From: Gemmatimonadota bacterium
Lineage (GTDB): Bacteria > Gemmatimonadota > Gemmatimonadetes > Longimicrobiales > Gaopeijiaceae
Length of the DNA stretch: 35,438 nucleotides
Assembly: GCA_007125845.1 (NCBI GenBank)
Contig: SLCK01000112.1
Coordinates: 1 to 35,438 of the forward strand
Direction: 5' to 3'
The notes beneath the pieces were generated by a model. That model worked only from the letters and a program-made list of their open reading frames with translations. It was not told the DNA's origin and searched no databases. The position numbers and the translations under genes were made by a program. Position 1 is the first letter of the stretch, and every line of letters starts with the position of its first letter. Below are positions 24,051-31,951 of this stretch, piece by piece.

Positions 24051-24743
24051 ATGCTGCCACGCCGTTTTCACAAGCTTCGGAGGGTCCTGGATCGTCGGCA
24101 GCCGGACCTGACTGTGCTGATGGAGAAGGTCAACAAGCCCCACAATCTCTCGGCAATTCTACGGAACTGTGATGCGGTGGGAGTCCTGGAGGCCCACGCA
24201 GTGGCTCCCGGGGGAGGACTTGCGCTCCACCACGAGACGTCCGGCGGAACGTCGAAATGGATCGAAGTCCATCGGCACCGGGATGCGCTTTCGGCCATCC
24301 GCGCCCTTCGAGAGCGGGGCCATCAAGTCGTCGCGGCACACCCGGACGATGGTGCGGTGGATTTTCGGCGAGTCGACTTCACGTCCCCGACCGCCGTCCT
24401 ACTCGGAGCCGAGTTACACGGCGTGAGTGAGGAGGCGAGAGGCGCCGCCGACTTCACGGTGCGGATCCCGATGGTGGGGATGGCCGGCTCGCTGAACGTC
24501 TCAGTGGCGACGGCTCTCCTCCTCTACCGGGCGTACGAGCAAAGGGAGGCCGCCGGAATGTACGACAAGCCCTCGCTCGAGCCCGAGCGAAGGGACCGCC
24601 TCCTCTTCGAGTGGGCCTACCCCCAGATCGCCCGGGCGCTGAAAGCAAAGGGCGCGGCCTACCCGGAGCTCGGTCCGGACGGAGAATTCCTGGGGTCGCT
24701 CGACTCCCTACGAAACGACCACGATCAGGGATCCAGGCGCTGA
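24051..24743 (+). CDS. trmH: tRNA (guanosine(18)-2'-O)-methyltransferase
   Basis: 230 residues, aligned along its whole length with E. coli TrmH (229 residues) from memory. Shared stretches include 'RRQPDLTVLMEKVNKPHN' near residues 15-32, 'VDFRRVDFTSPTAVLLGAE' near 103-121, and the SPOUT knot 'IPMVGMAGSLNVSVATALLL' near 139-158. 'GMYDKPSLEPERRDRLLFE' comes towards the end. It methylates the 2'-O of G18 in the D-loop of tRNAs using SAM. GGGGGAA lies about 5 bases before the ATG. Its last 19 bases overlap the 3' end of the convergent pdxH. Confidence 0.93.
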   Translation: MLPRRFHKLRRVLDRRQPDLTVLMEKVNKPHNLSAILRNCDAVGVLEAHAVAPGGGLALHHETSGGTSKWIEVHRHRDALSAIRALRERGHQVVAAHPDDGAVDFRRVDFTSPTAVLLGAELHGVSEEARGAADFTVRIPMVGMAGSLNVSVATALLLYRAYEQREAAGMYDKPSLEPERRDRLLFEWAYPQIARALKAKGAAYPELGPDGEFLGSLDSLRNDHDQGSRR

Positions 24744-25375
24744 GCCTCCCAACTCCCGTGCGCTCCTCTCCGGTAGAGAAGCCGATCGTGCAAGCGGTTG
24801 GGAGCCCCCTGCCAGAACTCGATCTCCGTCGGACGCAGCCGGTAGCCCCCCCAGTGTGGGGGGCGGGGGATGTCTTCTCCGGAGTAACGCTCCTCGATCT
24901 CCGCAGCCCGGGATTCCAGATCGTCTCGCGACCTGACCGGCTCGCTCTGCAGTGAGGCCCACGCTCCGATCTGGCTGCCCCGGGGACGGATCCGGAAGTA
25001 GTCGTCGGATTCCTGCGCGGAAACTCGCTCGACCTCACCCCGGATCCGGACCTGCCGATCCAGGTCGTGCCAGTAGAAGGTCATCGCGGCGCGAGGATGC
25101 TCCCCCAGCGCCTTTCCCTTGGCGGAACGATAGTTCGTATAGAAGACGAACCCTTCGCCGTCGACACCCTTCAGGAGCACGATCCGGCCGTCCGGCCAAC
25201 CCTCGGGGCTGAGGGTGGAGAGGCACGCGGCATTGGGATATTCCATGTCGGACCGGGCACGCGCATCCTCGAGCCAGTCAGTGAAGATCCCGATGGGATC
25301 GGTCGCCAATGCCTCCCGGGAGAGCGGCTTCTGGCCCGCACCCTTCTTGCTCCCTTTCTTCAACGGTCCGCTCAT
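24725..25375 (-). CDS. pdxH: Pyridoxamine/pyridoxine 5'-phosphate oxidase
   Basis: 216 residues (E. coli PdxH has 218). The FMN enzyme oxidises PNP or PMP to pyridoxal 5'-phosphate, the last step of B6 synthesis and salvage. Visible are 'DPIGIFTDWLEDARA' (N-terminal substrate lid), 'GRIVLLKGVDGEGFVFYTNY' and 'KALGEHPRAAMTFYWHDLDR' (FMN and phosphate binding). The signature 'RLRPTEIEFWQGAPNRLHDR' lies close to the C-terminus. The start ATG overlaps the stop of the upstream gene (ATGA), so translation is coupled. It is the last gene of the rpiA-rpe operon and overlaps trmH tail to tail. Confidence 0.95.
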   Translation of the reverse strand: MSGPLKKGSKKGAGQKPLSREALATDPIGIFTDWLEDARARSDMEYPNAACLSTLSPEGWPDGRIVLLKGVDGEGFVFYTNYRSAKGKALGEHPRAAMTFYWHDLDRQVRIRGEVERVSAQESDDYFRIRPRGSQIGAWASLQSEPVRSRDDLESRAAEIEERYSGEDIPRPPHWGGYRLRPTEIEFWQGAPNRLHDRLLYRRGAHGSWEAQRLDP

Positions 25376-26772
25376 TCCCCCCCTCCTGAATCCGTCCGGG
25401 ACGTGCGACCGAGCTGGTGACGCAGCGAGTCCTCCAGCTCGGGGAAACGGAAGTTGTACCCGCTCCCTTCCGCCTTGGCGGAGGAGACTCGCTGGCTCGA
25501 GAGGAGAAGCTCCTCTCCCATCTCCCCCATCAAGGTCCGCACCGCCGGCGCCGGAAGCGGCAGGACCGTGGGGCGACGCAAGACTTTTCCGAGCGTCCTC
25601 GTGAAGGTGGCGTTCTGGACCGGCCCGGGAGCCACGGCATTCACGGCTCCGTCGAGCTCCACCGTCCGCAGAGCGTGCAGGATGAGACCGGTGTGATCGT
25701 CCAGGTCGATCCACGACATGAACTGGCGCCCCGATCCGACCTTTCCACCCACCCCGGTCCGGAATGGCAGGAGCATCGTCCCGAGGAGCCCTCCCTCCGG
25801 GGTGAGCACGCCCCCCGTCCGCAAGCGGATCGTGCGGATCCCTGCGGCGCGTGCCGGATCGGTCGCTCGCTCCCATCGCCGGCAGACCTCCGCGAGGAAT
25901 CCTTCTCCCGATCCACTGTCCTCGTCGAGTCGTTCGTCCCCGCGGTTCCCGTAGTAGTTCACCCCCGACGCCGACACGAAGGCCCCCACCGAGTCGCGAA
26001 GCTCCGCCAGGACGCCCGCCAGGAGCCGGGTCCCCACCTCTCGACTACGGAGGATTCTTTCCTTTTTTGCTCCGGTCCAACGCACGCCGGCGATCGACTC
26101 CCCGGCGAGGTGGACCGCGGCGTCTATCTCCTCCAGCGCCGACGACTCGAGCGCCCCCTGCGCAGGCGACCATTGGACCGCGTCGGGGTCGGAACGGCGC
26201 GAGCGGGAAATCTCGAGGACGCGGTATCCGCCGCTCCTGAGCAGGTTGACCAGGTTCCGTCCGATCATCCCCGTGCTGCCCGTGACGGCGACCACCCTTC
26301 CCTCCCCCGGGCCGTAACGTCGGTGCAGCTCCAGGTCGCCCGTGAGACGTCGGGCGCGGAAGGCGAAGAGCTGCTGAAGCATCGCTTCGATCCATGGAGC
26401 GGAGAGCGCCCGCCCGAGCGAGCCCAGAGGGGGCTCCCACTCCACCCGGTCCTCGACGATCGTTCGACCCGTACCCGCCTCCGAGAATCGGTGCTCGTGG
26501 CGCCAGCGGCGGAAGGGGCCCCTGACCTGCTCGTCGACGAAGCCCCGGCCCTCGTCGACCTCCACGTGCTCCACTTCCCATGTGATCGGCACCGGGCCCT
26601 TGCGCAGGCAGAGAGTGATCCGGGAGCCCAGCTCCAGCCCCCCGGTCCGGGACACGACGCGGACGGATTCCCAAGGGGGGGTCAGCCTCGAGAACGCTCC
26701 CGGTCGTTCGTGCCAGCCGTAGACCTCTCGAGGGGAGTGGGGGAGCTCGAAACGGTGATGGAAGACGGGCAT
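25372..26772 (-). CDS. SRPBCC domain fused to TIGR01777 (YfcH-like) NAD-dependent epimerase
   Basis: 466 residues from the ATG at 26772; the longer open frame covers the end of rpe and is not family-like. Residues 1-150 form a START/SRPBCC-type domain ('FELPHSPREVYGWHERPGAF', 'GPFRRWRHEHRF'). Then comes a short-chain dehydrogenase-type Rossmann fold with TGSTGMIG (164-171), 'VHLAGESIAGVRWT', 'SASGVNYYGNRGDE' (Tyr of the YxxxK-like region) and a C-terminal DUF1731 segment ('LGRTSRTDSGG' end). This fusion is a known architecture. The reaction is unknown; a sugar-nucleotide or lipid-like epimerase or reductase is possible. It starts 7 bases after the rpe stop and its TGA overlaps the pdxH ATG. 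Confidence 0.9.
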   Translation of the reverse strand: MPVFHHRFELPHSPREVYGWHERPGAFSRLTPPWESVRVVSRTGGLELGSRITLCLRKGPVPITWEVEHVEVDEGRGFVDEQVRGPFRRWRHEHRFSEAGTGRTIVEDRVEWEPPLGSLGRALSAPWIEAMLQQLFAFRARRLTGDLELHRRYGPGEGRVVAVTGSTGMIGRNLVNLLRSGGYRVLEISRSRRSDPDAVQWSPAQGALESSALEEIDAAVHLAGESIAGVRWTGAKKERILRSREVGTRLLAGVLAELRDSVGAFVSASGVNYYGNRGDERLDEDSGSGEGFLAEVCRRWERATDPARAAGIRTIRLRTGGVLTPEGGLLGTMLLPFRTGVGGKVGSGRQFMSWIDLDDHTGLILHALRTVELDGAVNAVAPGPVQNATFTRTLGKVLRRPTVLPLPAPAVRTLMGEMGEELLLSSQRVSSAKAEGSGYNFRFPELEDSLRHQLGRTSRTDSGGGE

Positions 26773-26779
26773 GAAAGGT

Positions 26780-27454
26780 TCAGTCCCCCGCGCAGGCGGC
26801 CCGCAGCTCGCGGATGGCACGCTCCGGACCCCCGGCCGCCCCGAAGATCGCGGAACCGGCGACCAGAACGTCCGCGCCCGACTCAACCACGAGCGGAGCG
26901 GTCTCGATCCCGATCCCTCCGTCCACCTGAATCCGTACGTCCTCGTCCACCTGCAGCTCTTCGAGGAGGTCCCGGACCCTGCGCACCTTGCCAGGCGAGG
27001 TGGAGATGAACGGCTGTCCCCCGAACCCCGGATTCACGGTCATGACCAGCACGAGGTCGACGTGCTCCGCGATCTCCCTCACTGCCTCGACGGGCGTCGC
27101 CGGGTTGATCGCGACCCCCGGACTCGCTCCCGCCTCCCGGATCTGCGACACCACACGGTGCAGGTGGGGGCAGGTTTCCTGATGAACCGTGATTCGATCG
27201 GCCCCCGCTTCGACGAAATCGTCGATGAGCCGCTCCGGGGTCTCGATCATGAGGTGGACGTCGAGCGGAATCGAGGTGGCCGCTCGGAGTGCCGCGGTCA
27301 CGCCCGCGCCCATCGTCAGGTTGGGAACGAACTGCCCGTCCATGACATCCACGTGGATCCAGTCGGCCCCCGCCTTCTCGACGAGTTGGACGTCCCTGGC
27401 GAGCCTTCCCAGATCCGCCGCGAGCACCGAGGGTGCGATGAGCAGCTTCTTCAT
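26780..27454 (-). CDS. rpe: Ribulose-phosphate 3-epimerase
   Basis: 224 residues. The TIM-barrel enzyme interconverts ribulose 5-phosphate and xylulose 5-phosphate. Signatures are 'IAPSVLAADLGRL' (6-18), 'HVDVMDGQFVPNLTMG' (metal His and Asp, about 34-49), 'DVHLMIETPERLI', 'VLVMTVNPGFGGQPFI' and 'QVDGGIGIETAPLVVESGAD' (second Asp). The ATG overlaps the rpiA TGA (ATGA), so both pentose-phosphate enzymes are made from one message. Length is standard. Confidence 0.97.
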   Translation of the reverse strand: MKKLLIAPSVLAADLGRLARDVQLVEKAGADWIHVDVMDGQFVPNLTMGAGVTAALRAATSIPLDVHLMIETPERLIDDFVEAGADRITVHQETCPHLHRVVSQIREAGASPGVAINPATPVEAVREIAEHVDLVLVMTVNPGFGGQPFISTSPGKVRRVRDLLEELQVDEDVRIQVDGGIGIETAPLVVESGADVLVAGSAIFGAAGGPERAIRELRAACAGD

Positions 27455-28206
27455 GCGCTCGACCCCGCCCCGCCTTCCGCGCTCAAACGCCGCACTCCAC
27501 CTTCTGCGGTGCCGACCAGGGCGAGGTCGGCCATTCCGAGAAAGAAGCCCGTCGCGACGACGCCCGCCCGGGCCCGCAGCGCCTCCTCCATCTCGGCAGG
27601 ATCGTCCAGGGGGGAAGGGAAATGGAGGTCGATCAGGTAGTTCCCGTTGTCGGACACGAGGAGCTCACCCGCTCCGCTCGCCCGTGGAACGGCCTCGCAC
27701 CCAAGCGACCGGAGGAATGGAAGGTGTCGCCTCCACCCGAAGGGAACCACCTCCACCGGCAGGGGGCTGCGCTCTCCCAACCGTCTGACCTCTTTGCCCG
27801 AATCCACGATCACGACGAAGCGCCGAGCCGCTTGAGCGACGATCTTCTCGCGCAGCAGGGCTCCCCCGAGCCCCTTGATGAGATCGAGGGCGGGACTCAC
27901 CTCGTCGGCCCCATCGACCGCGAGGTCCAGATCGTCCATCTCGTCGAGCTCGAGCTCCGGAATGCCCAGGGACCTGCAGAGCTCGCTCGTCTCTCTCGAG
28001 GTGGGCACTCCGCTGACGTCCACGAGCTCGCTCCCGGCAAGCCTGCGCGCGAGAGCCTCCAGGAAGTAGCGCACAGTGCTCCCGGTACCGAGCCCCAGGC
28101 GCATTCCCGACGAGACTTCGTCCAGGGCGGCCTCTCCAGCCAACCGCTTCTGCCCTGCGACGTCGACGGGAGCCGACCCCTCCTCCACACGTGTGTCCCG
28201 GGGCAT
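27451..28206 (-). CDS. rpiA: Ribose-5-phosphate isomerase A
   Basis: 251 residues from the ATG at 28206. The open frame extends to 28332 but without family similarity. RpiA interconverts ribose 5-phosphate and ribulose 5-phosphate. Residues 38-44 (GLGTGST) bind phosphate, 'DLAVDGADEVSPALDLIKG' carries the catalytic-site acids, 'GGALLREKIVA' the catalytic Glu region, and 'SDNGNYLIDLHFPS' closes the active site. The C-terminal 'VVATGFFLGMADLALVGTAEG' is typical. The nearest GGGAGGG is about 20 bases from the ATG, too far for a good ribosome site, so the start is less certain than the gene. It is first in the rpiA-rpe-epimerase-pdxH operon. Confidence 0.95.
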   Translation of the reverse strand: MPRDTRVEEGSAPVDVAGQKRLAGEAALDEVSSGMRLGLGTGSTVRYFLEALARRLAGSELVDVSGVPTSRETSELCRSLGIPELELDEMDDLDLAVDGADEVSPALDLIKGLGGALLREKIVAQAARRFVVIVDSGKEVRRLGERSPLPVEVVPFGWRRHLPFLRSLGCEAVPRASGAGELLVSDNGNYLIDLHFPSPLDDPAEMEEALRARAGVVATGFFLGMADLALVGTAEGGVRRLSAEGGAGSSA

Positions 28207-28339
28207 GCTCGAACCGACCAACTCTGGACCCTCCCTCTGAACGAACGTTTTAGACGTCGGGAATCTAGGCCCGGGTGCGGACACGAACCAGCCCGCCCGG
28301 TTCCTTGACTTCGGAGGAGGAATCCGCCACACTCGAAAT

Positions 28340-28345
28340 TACAAT
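28340..28345 (+). promoter_or_regulatory. -10-like TACAAT upstream of the aroF leader
   Basis: TACAAT matches TATAAT at five of six positions and lies 5 bases before a GTG at 28351 that opens a 32-codon frame. No good -35 is found at 17 bases. A TTGACT at 28305-28310 is 29 bases away, too far for a normal pair. Confidence 0.35.
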
Positions 28346-28350
28346 CGACT

Positions 28351-28449
28351 GTGCTGCGAACTGCGACGGCCCTGATCGCTTCAACCTCCGCCTCGGGCAA
28401 TCTCGGCACCCGCCGCTCGGCCGGGGATCTGGAGGACATCCACGCGTAG
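28351..28449 (+). CDS. Possible 32-residue leader ORF before DAHP synthase
   Basis: GTG to TAG, reading MLRTATALIASTSASGNLG and then TRRSAGDLEDIHA. It contains no Trp, Phe or Tyr. It would be nearly leaderless from the TACAAT box. Its last codons cover the candidate antiterminator segment at 28425-28434. This position makes it a candidate regulatory leader peptide, but no family supports it and it may be fortuitous. Confidence 0.25.
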   Translation: MLRTATALIASTSASGNLGTRRSAGDLEDIHA

Positions 28450-28494
28450 CCTAGCTTCGATTGCAGTGTACGCCCCCCCTCGGCTCCCGGATCC
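28425..28494 (+). promoter_or_regulatory. Candidate antiterminator pairing in the aroF leader
   Basis: GGATCTGGAG (28425-28434) can pair with CTCCCGGATCC (28484-28494), ten pairs with one G-U and one bulged C. The second segment is the 5' side of the intrinsic terminator, so the two structures exclude each other. This is the logic of an attenuator or riboswitch expression platform. Confidence 0.4.
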
Positions 28495-28512
28495 TCCGGT
28501 AGCCGTTTTTTT
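28481..28512 (+). terminator. Intrinsic terminator 42 bases upstream of DAHP synthase
   Basis: The stem is CGGCT (28481-28485) with AGCCG (28501-28505), and inside it CCGGA (28487-28491) with TCCGG (28495-28499), with one C/T mismatch and a TCC loop. Seven T follow at 28506-28512. It works only on the plus strand. The neighbouring gene is transcribed away from it, so it ends either a leader RNA of the aroF gene or a small RNA. Confidence 0.8.
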
Positions 28513-28554
28513 GTCCAACGGAGTCGAAATCGACAAGTGGTAAGGAGCCAGAAC

Positions 28555-29595
28555 ATGATCATCGTCACCCGCATCGGAGTCACCGAGGAGGAGATCGATC
28601 ACATCCGGGAGCGAGTCGAATCCCTCGGCCTCCGTACGCACCTGTCACGGGGCGAGAGTCGCACCATCATCGGGTGCATAGGGGACGAGGAGCGGCTTCA
28701 GAACGTCCCCCTTCTCTCCATCCCCGGGGTGGAGTCCGTTCACCCCGTGATGCGTCCCTACAAGCTCGCGGCCAAGGAGTTTTCCGCACGGGATACCCGG
28801 ATCGCGCTCGGGGAGGTCGAGCTCGGAGGGTCGGAGCTCGTGGTCGTCGCCGGACCCTGCTCGGTCGAGGGGGAGGAGATGTTGATGCAGACCGCCCGCT
28901 CGGTGAAGGCTTCGGGAGCTCGGGCCCTGCGGGGAGGCGCCTTCAAGCCGCGCACGTCTCCGTACTCCTTTCGGGGGATGGAGGAAAGCGGGCTCGAACT
29001 CCTCGCCGCCGCGAGAGTCGCGAGTGGCTTGCCGGTGGTCACGGAAGTGATGGACACCCGTCAGGTGGAGGCCGTGGCCGGACATGCGGACGTGCTGCAG
29101 GTGGGCGCCAGGAACATGCAGAACTACGCCCTCCTTACGGAGGTGGGACGGGTGCACCGCCCGGTCCTCCTGAAGCGCGGCCTATCGGCCACGATCCAGG
29201 ATCTCCTCCTTGCGGCGGAATACGTGATGAAACAGGGAAACATGAACGTGATCCTGTGCGAACGGGGAATCCGCACCTTCGAGACCGCCACGCGGAATAC
29301 CTTCGACGTGTCGGCGATCCCGGTGCTCAAGTCTGAAACGCACCTGCCCGTACTCGCGGACCCATCGCACGCCGGAGGCTACCGGTACCTGGTGGCCCCG
29401 CTGGCCTACGCCGCCGTCGCGGCCGGCGCCGACGGTCTCCTCGTGGAGGTGCACCCCACTCCGGAAACGGCGCTGTCGGACGGCGACCAATCGCTCGACT
29501 TCGACGAATTCGGAACCCTCATGGAAGCGCTGGCGCCCTTCGTGGCAGCCGCCGGACGCACCCTGGCCCCTCGGGAGCAGCCGGCGGAGACGTGA
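28555..29595 (+). CDS. aroF: 3-deoxy-7-phosphoheptulonate (DAHP) synthase with N-terminal ferredoxin-like domain
   Basis: 346 residues. AAGGAG lies 7 bases before the ATG. It condenses erythrose 4-phosphate with phosphoenolpyruvate, the first step of the shikimate pathway. Residues 1-67 are the small ferredoxin-like regulatory domain seen in Thermotoga-type (class I-beta) enzymes, where Tyr and Phe bind. The barrel has '[12 protein letters not shown]' (Cys102 metal ligand), '[14 protein letters not shown]', '[11 protein letters not shown]' and '[13 protein letters not shown]'. The symbol is generic; aroG or aroA would also be used. The leader carries a terminator, so expression is probably controlled by premature termination. 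It ends 8 bases from the convergent DUF481 gene. Confidence 0.95.
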   Translation: MIIVTRIGVTEEEIDHIRERVESLGLRTHLSRGESRTIIGCIGDEERLQNVPLLSIPGVESVHPVMRPYKLAAKEFSARDTRIALGEVELGGSELVVVAGPCSVEGEEMLMQTARSVKASGARALRGGAFKPRTSPYSFRGMEESGLELLAAARVASGLPVVTEVMDTRQVEAVAGHADVLQVGARNMQNYALLTEVGRVHRPVLLKRGLSATIQDLLLAAEYVMKQGNMNVILCERGIRTFETATRNTFDVSAIPVLKSETHLPVLADPSHAGGYRYLVAPLAYAAVAAGADGLLVEVHPTPETALSDGDQSLDFDEFGTLMEALAPFVAAAGRTLAPREQPAET

Positions 29596-29603
29596 CTCGG
29601 GGC

Positions 29604-30473
29604 TCAAAGGGTGATCGCCAGCCCCACCGACAGGGAGTGATCGAGCCGACGGAGGGGCTCCAGCACGTCTTCGGCCGACGCCTCTCCGTCCGGCCCCAGC
29701 AGCGGCAGCCGCTCGAGGGGGGGATCGTTGTCCCAGAGAAGCTGCACGGTGGTCTGAAGCGCCAGGCGGCTTCCCAGCTGCGACGAAACCGAGGTGGTGA
29801 GATCCCCGCGGAAATCTCGCATGCGCTGGGCGTTTCCGTCGATGGTCCAGCTCGATTCCGCCCGAGCGCCCTCGGAAAAGTGGTATTCGTGATCGAGAGT
29901 GAGTCGGGCTCCGGCGAATGAATCGTCCCGGTCTGGGTCCGGGGTGACATCGCGCTGCACCGTGTAGGTCACACCATAGCCAACGCGTAGCCGCCACTCG
30001 TCACCCCCGGGGCCCCAGCGGCTTCCGGCCCCCAGGACAGTCACCGTGCGGTGCTCGAACCCGCCCGGCTCGTTTCGGTCCCAACTGCTACCTCCGAAGG
30101 CGTAGAATCGATCGGAGAGATTCCGGTCGTAGCGAAGCTGTATCGAGTACCGCTCGACCGTCCGGTCCCGCTCTCGATCCTCTCGCACCACGTAGTCGTC
30201 GGAGTCGGCCCCCTCGGCCACACGGGTAGACCGGATCGCATCGGTCCGGATCGCCGCGAGGTCGATCCGCAGTTCTCCATTGGGTGCGGTCCGACGCACC
30301 GCGTTCCGGAGACCAAGGCTGCTCGCGCCAGCGTTGCCACCGCTCAGGAGGAACGACAGCTCCGTGACGTTCGTCCACTCATGCTCTCCGGGCTCCTGCG
30401 CGTCGGCTTCGACGGGCCGGAAGCCGACGGCCAGGATGAGCGATGCGACAAGAAGAAGCTTCAAGCTATCCAT
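29604..30473 (-). CDS. DUF481 family outer-membrane protein (YdiY-like)
   Basis: 289 residues. A signal peptide (about 1-25, ending VEADAQ) is followed by alternating polar/aromatic strands: 'TELSFLLSGGNAGASSLGLR', 'ERYSIQLRYDRNLSDRFYAF' and 'WRLRVGYGVTYTVQ'. It ends in a beta-strand, 'HSLSVGLAITL'. This is the DUF481 pattern, probably a beta-barrel or surface protein induced by salt or acid in enterobacteria. The function is unknown. The ATG overlaps the last 8 bases of argH, so it is at the end of the arginine operon with no obvious metabolic link. Confidence 0.85.
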   Translation of the reverse strand: MDSLKLLLVASLILAVGFRPVEADAQEPGEHEWTNVTELSFLLSGGNAGASSLGLRNAVRRTAPNGELRIDLAAIRTDAIRSTRVAEGADSDDYVVREDRERDRTVERYSIQLRYDRNLSDRFYAFGGSSWDRNEPGGFEHRTVTVLGAGSRWGPGGDEWRLRVGYGVTYTVQRDVTPDPDRDDSFAGARLTLDHEYHFSEGARAESSWTIDGNAQRMRDFRGDLTTSVSSQLGSRLALQTTVQLLWDNDPPLERLPLLGPDGEASAEDVLEPLRRLDHSLSVGLAITL

Positions 30474-31905
30474 CGCGGGTGCTCCGGTTCGAGCGGATGG
30501 GCATCGAGGGCGGTTCAGCGAGACGTGACCGTGCCGTCTTGAGCTGCTCTTCGACGGCCCGGCGGCTGGTCCCTCCCGGAAGGTTTCGAGCCTCGACGGA
30601 GCGCTCCCAATCGAAGGCGTCTCGGGCCCCGGCTCCCAGGGAAGGGTGGGCGGACTCGAAGACCGAGTCGGGTAGATCGGTCAGTCGGATTCCCCGCTCT
30701 TCGGCTTCCGTCACCAGCTGTCCGACGATCTCGTGACTCGTCCGGAAGGGCACGCCCGCTCGCACCAGGACATCGGCGAGATCCGTTGCCAGAAGCTCGG
30801 GATCCATCGCCCGCTCCATCCCCTCCGGACGAAACTCGATCCCCGCCACCGCGCCGGAGAGCGCGGGCAGCGCAAGACGGAGAGTGTCGACGGTGTCGAA
30901 GAGGAAGCCCTTGTCCTCCTGGAGGTCCCGATTGTATCCGGTCGGGAGCCCCTTGAGGAGGGTGAGGAGCCCGCTGAGGTTTCCGTGCAACCGAGCGGCC
31001 TTTCCACGGACCAACTCCGCGACGTCCGGGTTTCGCTTCTGGGGCATGAGGGAGGAACCTGTGGAGTACCCATCCCCGACTCGGAGGAAGGAGAACTCCC
31101 TGGAAGAGAAGAGCAGCAGGTCCTCCCCGATGCGGGAGAGATGGACTCCGATGAGAGCTCCCGCGAAGAGGAACTCGGCAATCCAATCCCGGTCGCTCAC
31201 CGCGTCCATCGAGTTCTCGGAGACCCGCCGGAAGCCGAGCGCCTCGCGGAGGACTTCCCGGTCCACGGGGAAGGGGCATCCGGCCAGGGCGCCGGACCCG
31301 AGCGGGAGTACGGCGATGCACTCCCGGGCATGCCGGATCCGATCCCGGTCGCGCATGAAGGGCCAGACGTGGGAGAGCACCCAGTGCGCCGCGCGGACAG
31401 GCTGCCCCTGCTGGAGGTGGGTGTAGCCTGGAAGGATGTGCTCGATCCCCCTCTCGGCGAGGTCCAACAGCGCGTCGATCAGCTCGTGGAGGTAGGCGTC
31501 CACCTCCTCCGTCGCCCTGAGGCCCCAGAGGCGAAGATCCGTGGCCACCTGGTCGTTCCGGGATCGTCCTGTGTGCAGCTTGCCGGCGACCTCGCCAACC
31601 TCCTCACCGAGCAGGCGCTCGACCAGGGAGTGGATGTCCTCGTCCTCGACACCGTCGGGAACCCCTTCCTCGAGGCGGGCCTCCACCCGGTCGAGTCCGG
31701 ATCGGAGCGTCGAAGCCTCACTCGCGCTCAGGACCTGAGCTCCCTCGAGGGCCTTTGCCCACGCCCGACTTCCCTCGATGTCCTCTCTCCAGAGCCTCCG
31801 ATCCACGTCGAGCGAACGATTCAGGGGTACCATGCGTTCCGACATCGGCTCCTTGAACCGACCGCCCCAGAGCCCTCCCCCGCCCTCCTTCGCCTTTTCG
31901 CTCAC
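30466..31905 (-). CDS. argH: Argininosuccinate lyase
   Basis: 479 residues from the GTG at 31905, chosen for AAGGAGG about 5 bases upstream; the frame continues upstream but is not family-like. It splits argininosuccinate into arginine and fumarate, the last step of arginine synthesis. Signatures are 'LWGGRFKEPMSERM' near residue 12-25, 'KLHTGRSRNDQV' (about 109-120), 'LPGYTHLQQGQPV' and the superfamily loop GSSLMPQKRNPD (283-294) with the catalytic Ser. Length is normal. It is 46 bases after argD and overlaps the DUF481 gene by 8 bases. argG is not in the window. Confidence 0.96.
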   Translation of the reverse strand: MSEKAKEGGGGLWGGRFKEPMSERMVPLNRSLDVDRRLWREDIEGSRAWAKALEGAQVLSASEASTLRSGLDRVEARLEEGVPDGVEDEDIHSLVERLLGEEVGEVAGKLHTGRSRNDQVATDLRLWGLRATEEVDAYLHELIDALLDLAERGIEHILPGYTHLQQGQPVRAAHWVLSHVWPFMRDRDRIRHARECIAVLPLGSGALAGCPFPVDREVLREALGFRRVSENSMDAVSDRDWIAEFLFAGALIGVHLSRIGEDLLLFSSREFSFLRVGDGYSTGSSLMPQKRNPDVAELVRGKAARLHGNLSGLLTLLKGLPTGYNRDLQEDKGFLFDTVDTLRLALPALSGAVAGIEFRPEGMERAMDPELLATDLADVLVRAGVPFRTSHEIVGQLVTEAEERGIRLTDLPDSVFESAHPSLGAGARDAFDWERSVEARNLPGGTSRRAVEEQLKTARSRLAEPPSMPIRSNRSTRDG

Positions 31906-31951
31906 GCGCCCTCCTTGTGCCGTTCTGGTGGCCGGGCAGCCCCCGACGAGA

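Noticed and set aside
23933..24172. 79-codon frame upstream of and overlapping trmH
   Set aside because: It overlaps trmH in another frame and is Pro/Gly/Ser-rich. A GGGAGGAG-TTG start lies inside it, but no family is recognised and the trmH start is well supported.
25417..27009. Long plus-strand frame (530 codons) opposite rpe and the epimerase fusion
   Set aside because: It is a shadow of two well-recognised minus-strand genes, and its composition is Arg/Pro/Gly-rich.
28351..28512. T-box or classical aromatic-amino-acid attenuator upstream of aroF
   Set aside because: There is no T-box consensus segment, and the possible leader peptide has no Trp, Phe or Tyr codons. The terminator/antiterminator pair is reported as an unassigned element instead.
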